DNA of 64,000 bases from Gibbula magus (taxonomy: Eukaryota > Mollusca > Gastropoda > Trochida > Trochidae). A model generated the notes under the pieces. It made no database searches. It saw only the letters and a list, made by a program, of their open reading frames with translations, and had not been told where the DNA came from. The stretch covers positions 85,419,099 to 85,483,098 of the forward strand of contig OW388291.1 of the NCBI GenBank assembly GCA_936450465.1, given 5' to 3'. Each line of letters starts with the position of its first letter. Position 1 is the first letter of the stretch. Positions 57,266 to 64,000 of the stretch are shown here, one piece after another. The position numbers and the translations under genes are program-made.

Positions 57266-57589
57266 TTTCCCTGTAAAATATAATATTTAATGTTTCATAA
57301 TGTTGATTGTTGTTATCCCCTTCATGCTAAATACTCATCATGGAACAGCATGCACCAGTCATGCATGTTCTGTTTATACTTGGAAACTGATATCACACTT
57401 GAATGATCCATTAACAATCGTCAAAAGAAATCGAATAAGTTCCCTAACTGTTGATATAAATCACCTCCAAGTTCGAAATCTAACAGAAGAAAACACTGAT
57501 TTCCCGCGATATTTTACATTCACGCCTCAACGGAGAGAGAGAGATCTGTATATTGAATTATCTCCCCTGGAAAGATGCCTCACAGGCAA

Positions 57590-59010
57590 GTAAGGGGAAA
57601 TATGTGTCAAACAAATATATAGGCTCAGGGTTTCGTAAAAGGTATTCTACATCAGATAATATATTTACATTGCAATGTCTCATCCAGAAGTATCTCTCTA
57701 AAAGTGGTGGCCGTTTCTATTGCTTGTTTGTGAACTTCCGTAAAGCTTTCGATTCTGTTAATAGGACATTACTGTGGTATTCACTTTTTAGACAAGGCGT
57801 AAGAAGCAAGATAATTATGGTATATGTATTCTAAAATATTGGTCGTAGTTAGATAATCCAATTCTTCATTTGGTCAACATTTTGAATTTTTGATGTAGGC
57901 CTACGTCAGGGTTGTTTCTTTCTGCAATGTTCATCACAGAGTTTCAGGGTATGTTGCAGAATTCGGGTGTAAGGGGTATCTTTGTTGGGCCAGACTTTGC
58001 TGATTTACTGCTGTTATTGTATGTTGATGACCTGAATTTATTTGATGACACAGTGATAGGGCTACAAAGGAAGATAGATATTCTACATAAGTATTGTACA
58101 TCTTTTGGTCTGGAGGTTAACATGTATAAGGCAAAAATTCTGGTATTTCGCAATGGTGGTTTTCTCAATTCGTATGAAAGGTGGTTCTTCAATGCCATTC
58201 CAGTTAAAACATCAACTTATTATAATTATCTTAGCATTTTATTTTCTTCTCGGTTATCGTGGACAATCTCGTTAGTAAAGCTAGCAAGGCACTCTTTTCT
58301 CTGAAAGAATTGTTTTAAAAAGAATCCTAATATACCTTCTAGTTTAATGTTCAAATTATTTTATTGTAAGGTTAAACCAGCGTTATTATATGGCTCTGAA
58401 ATTTGGGGATTTGAGGAAAGGAAAGCTATCGAAATATTTCATACTAATTTTTGTAAATATAAACTTGATGTTGGAAAACATGTTTCTAGTAATGGTATTT
58501 TAGCAGATTGTGGTAGAACTAACATTTATGTTGAGTATTATGTAAGATGTATTATATAGTTATTGATAGGTAAACTGTTTCGGATGTCACAAAAACGGTA
58601 TCCAAAACAATCTTACTTACTCATGAGAAAGCTAGATTCAGCTGGCAGAGTGACTTGGGCAACTTCGGTTAAATACATGTATATGTTATGTTCTTATGGT
58701 TTTGGATTTGTCTGGTACAGTCAGGAAGCTGGTGACAGTTTCATATTGTATTTCACACTTTAAGAATAGGATTATTGATTGTGATAATCAACGTACTATT
58801 GGTAAAATAAAGGATTCTCTTCATCTAAGATATTTCAAGGAAGTTCAATCGTTATTAAATGCTGAATACTATGTCACTTCTATTAATAATATAGCAATAA
58901 GAAGAACTAGGATTGACTCGTCAATACTGCAGGTCTTCAAGATTTCCGCTTTGACCTTTGAGCATGCAACCTTTGTAAACAACGTTTTAGGACTGAGTAC
59001 TTCTCAATAA
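57590..59010 (+). mobile_element. Decayed LINE upstream of TEX30
   Basis: Forward frames read GSGFRKRYSTSDNIFTLQCL and NFRKAFDSVNRTLLWYSL, RQGCF-like remains, LLYVDDLNLF (YVDD catalytic box), then KPALLYGSEIWGFEERKA and AGRVTWATSVKYMYMLCSYG. At least four frameshifts or stops, and a deletion between 57830 and 57910. ALLYGSEIWGF and VTWA...GFGFVW match the fragment at 53706-54655, so they are one family. Confidence 0.78.
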
Positions 59011-59945
59011 TAACTACGGGAACGGATTTGAAGCAATTTGTAAAAGGAGTGGGGAGGGGGGCTCAACATTTTTAGGCTCAAACCATGATTTTTCGGTGCT
59101 GCATGGTGACAGAAACATGGCAAGACAGGAAAACACACTTTTGGAGTTTGTACCTCTCAATAAGAACTAAGGAAACGGATTTGATTTTTTTTTAACACCA
59201 GGGGAAAAAAAGCGTTTTGCTCCAATTCGGTTCAAACCTTGATTTTTATGATCCCCGCGGCATTAGAAAGTTGAGAAATCCAGGTTGCGCTTTGGACTCT
59301 AAAAAAAGAAGAAGAAAAAGAAGTAAAAATGCCTCCATATACGTATGGCATTGATGCACACAGGCAGGCTTTACTTGTTTGTTTTCTTGTGTCTATTGAT
59401 TCAATCAGTTCGTCAGCTTCTTTATGAGCTATCAAACGTGATTCTATCTTCAGTAGTTTTCGAACAAAAAATCTCCAAAGAAAATCCCCTGAAAATCGTC
59501 AAATGTGTTCATGTCGACATTTTGCTTTAACGGTCAACTTTTACATGATTACATTCTGAAGTGGAATTGTTAAACCACAAATGATGAACCGATTGCAATA
59601 AACAGAATTCGAATCAATTCCTTAGCGAGTTATGTCCCTTTGAATGCGAACCCTAAAAATCATTTTTTCAAAAACTTACTTTCGTAAACCGCTGAAAATA
59701 GACCAATGGTTTGGGGGGGTTCCTTTAAACTACATCCTTTCAGCTTTCAAATGAGCTATTGCATGATGCTGTATTTTATTGCCTTGATTTAGAAGAAGAT
59801 TTTTGAAGACGCGTACCATCAAAATCGCGAAAGTTGACCAAATTTTCAGTTTTTGTTAAATAGCAAAAAATCTATTACTACGGCCGAAAATCGCTATAGG
59901 GGAGTGTTGTTGCCCACATTTTGGTGAAAGTTTTGTGCAAATATA
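59011..59945. other. Non-coding spacer
   Basis: AT-rich, nothing recognised. Short ORFs at 59232-59530 lack motifs. Confidence 0.35.
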
Positions 59946-59947
59946 CG

Positions 59948-62900
59948 TACGTTACCAACATCCCAACATGGCGGAAGGCAAGATCGCTTCGCGAGTATTT
60001 AACACGAATTAATAGCTTTCTCGGGGTATATAATCAAACTTAGTTTGCACACACATGAACATTGATGGTGTGAATAGATTTGATGCACTGAATCTACATA
60101 TTAATGTCCACGTCATGAAGAATAAGCAATTTTAAAATCACGGTGGGATGCTGGTAACTCCCAGTCAAGATGTTGGTAACGTCTCTTGTTTTGAAATAAA
60201 TGATGCTGGTAACGCACAAATCATAGTAGCATACTTTAGACGGTTCATATATAGTTTTGCTTTATTTATTTCAAATAAACTTACTATAAATAACCAAAGG
60301 AAACACTAATTTGACCTTTCCCCCTCACAGACATGTACTACTGCTACATTTGAACTTACAAATCTTCGTTGCCAATGAAAATGTTTCATCATAAGTTTGA
60401 CGTACGTCACACCAAGATACAGAAGGACCTTAAAATGAAGTTATGCACATGTGCTCATTTCAATAATATTAACTCGGTTATTTTCAACCATAAATATCAT
60501 TATTTATACAACCAGCTATTTTGATAAAATATGATAAATGTGATATATATTATTACCAGCGTAATGTGCGAAGATACGTCTGAACACCATGTCCACCATT
60601 CCAAGCGCCCGATTACGTAGTAATGAAAGGGTTTCTCAATTTCAAGGTACTAAAATAAACTATTACAGTTATTTAGATATAACCCATAACCATAGCTGAA
60701 GAATATAAGATTTTTACATTCTAAACCCCCGTTTACATGCAGAAATATACATTATGTAAGTGTATACACACCTGGAATATATTTGCATCTGGGAATAAAA
60801 GTATACTTACTATGTAATTACACGAGGAAATAAAGGGGTGAGTATTACGGATTTTGAAACAGTTGCCATCCATATTTAACACATGGAACAATGCAGACAC
60901 TATCAGCAATAAAGCGAAGAACAGACTGCCCTCTGATCTGAAAAGCCTGCTAGACTTATGGCGTGCCAAGGAAATCGGCGTCCGTCAGTCCATCCGTCTG
61001 TATGCCTTTCTATTTTTCATCTTATTTTCAAGAACCACTGGCTCTAGAGAGCTCAAATCCTGTGTACACTCTACTTGGACAACTGGGATTATAAAAATGT
61101 AGATTTGATGATAGAAAACCTTTTTCATCTTCTCCTTCAGATCTAAATGCCATTGAAAGCTGAAGGATTGTGTTCAGACTCTTTAGCCAATGTGGATTAT
61201 TATAGATTTGGAGACTCTGTGGCCCCAAGTACCACATGTACTATGCCCTATACCTGTTTTCCTCTTCCTCTTCAGAAAGAAAAAGCAGACAAAGTTGAAA
61301 TATTGTGTTCAGACTCCTTAGCCAATGGGGATTATAAACTGTAAACTATAAACTGATGTTGTGCCTCTGTGTTGCCAAATAAGGGCCATAACGTATTAAG
61401 TTTTCTTCTTCAATTGTGAACAGACTCCTTGGCCAAGGAGGCACCTTAATAAGAAACACAGGAGCTATACCCTAAAAACCATTTTCATCTTTTACGTCAG
61501 AACTAAACGCCCTAAACGACTGAAATAATGTGTACATACTCCAATGCCACTGGTGATTATAAATGATAGATAGTGTGACTATGTAGCTCTAGATGTGATC
61601 ACAGGGTCCACTACCTAAAAACCTATTTTCGTTTTCCTTTCAAAGAACGAAAACTAATAGACACATGAATGCTATGTATAGACTCCTATGACAATGGGAA
61701 TTATTAATATTTGTAATTTGATGACTGTGGCTCCTAACAAGGAGCACATGGACTATGCCCTAAAAAAACAATATTCTTCTCTTCTATAACTCAAAGCCTG
61801 AGAAAGATGAAATTTTGTGTACATACTCTTTGGTCAATGGGGATTAAAAATTGTAGGTTTGGTTTGGACTCTTTGGTTCAATCTAGAACTACAGGTGCCA
61901 CTCCCTAAAGAACATTATGTGTATTCTTCTAAAAGTCTAAATGCATTAGCCTCGGGAAAGGTGAACTCTTTTGTACACCTATGACTTATACATTGTAGAT
62001 TTTGGTTACTCCGTCGCCACAAAGACTTCACCCTTGAACCCTTTTTTAAAGAATGTGGATTATATATATTCGTCAAGCATCTGACAACTACTTTTGGAAA
62101 ATTAAATATTTCAACCTAATATGTTTCATCGTTTAAAATCTGATGAGATACAGATCCCATGACTCTATTTTCTTTTGAGTACAGGAATAGTTATGTCACT
62201 ATTACAAGAATGGCAATTGTGAAAAATAAAAGAATATACTCACACGTGTATTTGAGAGAACTGTTTACATGACACAAATACTATGCAGAAGTACATATAT
62301 GCGCATATGCAAATATATGTTTATATGACCTCCAGATGTAGTGTTAATATACTTCTAGTGTATATATACTAACGTATTTAATTGCGTTTATATGCACAAA
62401 GTACATACCAGGAGCAAATATATACACATGAGTATTAATACGCAAGTTACTTGAACCAACACCTGTCTAATATGATTTTCTGAATGTAGATTTTGTATGT
62501 AAACCAAAATATTATTGAAGAAACGTTATCACTTATCTAATAGAACCCGGCAAAAATGTTCTGGTATCAACCATTTGGGATGTAAGGGATCCTCCATTTT
62601 ACATACGATACTTTCAATAGTGTTATATTGATAAGCATGTTTACTTGATAAGCACGTTTACTTGTATCGTGTATCGGGATAAATAGAAAACATGTTAAGA
62701 TTAGTAATACTAGCACATAATGAATGTGACCCCTCTCTCAAAGGACTTTAACACGTATCGTATTTACAACAGAACTAACAACACTTTCTCAATAGTGTTA
62801 CCAACATCCTCCATTCATCGTTACCAACATCTTGTGTCAAACTCGCAGGGAGTTACCAACATCCCACCGTGATTTTAAAATTGCGTATTCTTCATGACGT

Positions 62901-63078
62901 GGACATTAATATGTAGATTCAGTGCATCAAATCTATTCACACCATCAATATTCATGTGTGTGCAAACTAAGTTTGATTATATACCCCGAGAAAGCTATTA
63001 ATTCGTGTTAAATACTCGCGAAGCGATCTTGCCTTCCGCCATGTTGGGATGTTGGTAACGTACGTTACCAGCATCACC
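59948..63078. mobile_element. 3.1-kb element with ~250-bp terminal inverted repeats
   Basis: 59948-60215 and 62815-63078 are near-identical inverted copies starting ACGTACGTTACCAACATCCC and containing ATGGCGGAAGGCAAGATCGC and CATTAATGTCCACGTCATGA. GTTACCAACATC-type motifs repeat inside both ends. The body has no transposase, but an inserted minus-strand copy of the GAGCC family (60940-61900). Superfamily unknown: long TIRs alone would fit a non-autonomous Polinton-, MULE- or foldback-type element. Confidence 0.75.
60940..61900 (-). mobile_element. GAGCC family element, minus strand, diverged
   Basis: The reverse complement carries (GGAC)n-like sequence at its 3' end (CGTCCGTCAGTCCATCCGTC on the plus strand), then diverged monomers: CAGACTCCTTAGCCAATGGG GATTATAA recurs at ~140-bp steps. 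Older than the copies in TEX30. Confidence 0.6.
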
Positions 63079-64000
63079 TTCGGTAGGCTACAGTGAAAAT
63101 GTCAACTAAATATTATAAGCTGGTCAGCAGCACGTGCAGTCACTCTCTAACTGTTCCAAGTATATTAAAGAAGCTCTTGCTTTAGGGAAATGTGTTATGT
63201 CATCTGTATTAATGTAAATATAGTTTAGTTTGTACAATTAACTACTCTCATATACTGAATATGTTACTCTGCCTACAAGATAATAGGTAATTTTCTCTAA
63301 TTGAATTTATAATATTCATATATTCTTTAAAACAAAGTATTGATATTATAATATACAAGTAAATTCATCAAAAGTATTAAACAAATACAATTGATATAAC
63401 AATTTAATTCTTGATAACAAAGAAAGTAAATGAATTTTATAAAATAACATACCTGTATTGTCATTTTAGCAAATACGCGTTATATAGAGAGAAAGAATAA
63501 GAATTTTAAAATGCCTGACGACCAAATGTTATCGATGGAATATGAACACCGTTAAGATTCTGAGTTCATTTTACATAGTACATTTACTTACGTGTCTAGA
63601 GTTTGGACATTAGAGATAACAGCTAGAATATTGGGAATCATCGTTATGTCTATAAGCTGTATAGGTAAACTCATGCATTGAGAACTTGAATGTACCTAAT
63701 CCATTTATATTTATCCAAAATACAGCACTATGCCAAAAGTGTTGCAAGAATCGCCGTTTTCCCACAAGATCCCATGTTATTTCAATGTAGCATTGAGCAT
63801 TTTAATTGCCCCAGTTTTCAAAATATGTTAATGAACATTGACATGGAAACAGAAACTCTACACTGCAACAAGTACAAACTATCTGATATTGGATACAACA
63901 TTATGATATTTGATTACAATCGTGCTAAGTTTCATAAGTTTTTATTCACTGCCATCATGATCATGAAAATTGATTATGCAACACTAAACTAACATGGGAT
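63079..64000. other. AT-rich sequence, nothing recognised
   Basis: The 100-aa ORF at 63690-63992 has no motif, splice support or homologue I recognise. Confidence 0.35.

Noticed and set aside
63690..63992. 100-aa ORF near the right edge
   Set aside because: No domain, no codon bias, no splice or poly(A) signals that I can support.

Overview
This looks like AT-rich nuclear DNA of an invertebrate, most likely a marine mollusc. The evidence is spliced genes with GT/AG introns, introns packed with transposons, several decayed LINE families, a Ngaro/DIRS retrotransposon, a Crypton-type recombinase gene, a MULE, and an intron-dwelling repeat family built of ~144-bp monomers. No prokaryotic operon, rRNA, tRNA or CRISPR was found. 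The species is an inference; nothing here fixes it.

Region 1 (1-25 kb): a host locus around a head-to-head pair of paralogous genes. The right gene (12962-14635, two exons, 472 aa) is an orphan, probably nuclear protein with an imperfect HSVNQ-type repeat. The left copy runs off the window on the minus strand; only its ATG and first codons remain (1-10). About 330 bp of upstream sequence is conserved between the two in inverted orientation (1-340 versus 12640-12961). More non-coding blocks are duplicated: 1650-1850 with 21023-21226, 6640-6750 with 17785-17895, 16245-16335 with 21738-21830, and a CRE-bearing block 16806-16856 with 24496-24540. Between them lie a 5'-truncated LINE with an intact 835-aa RT ORF (3502-6262), a mariner relic (9236-9974) and several LINE tails.

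Region 2 (25.9-35 kb): a 114-bp near-perfect hairpin and a TATA box precede a three-exon Crypton-type tyrosine recombinase gene with two frameshifts (26311-28888). A MULE (31697-33578) follows, apparently nested in another DNA transposon (31493-34750).

Region 3 (35.4-57.3 kb, minus strand): a TEX30-like alpha/beta hydrolase gene. Four coding exons (57225-57265, 55617-55845, 47431-47479, 35424-36157) join in frame to 350 aa. Its introns hold a nearly intact Ngaro element with A1-B1-A2-B2 split direct repeats and an SGNH hydrolase exon (40991-46928), a repeat element rich in AGGTCA half-sites (36238-37804), a 15-monomer array of 144 bp (48270-50400), a foldback element (47619-47806), and a CTAT minisatellite split by a LINE (53530-55605).

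Region 4 (57.5-64 kb): a decayed LINE (57590-59010), a 3.1-kb element with ~250-bp terminal inverted repeats and no transposase (59948-63078), and unannotated AT-rich sequence.
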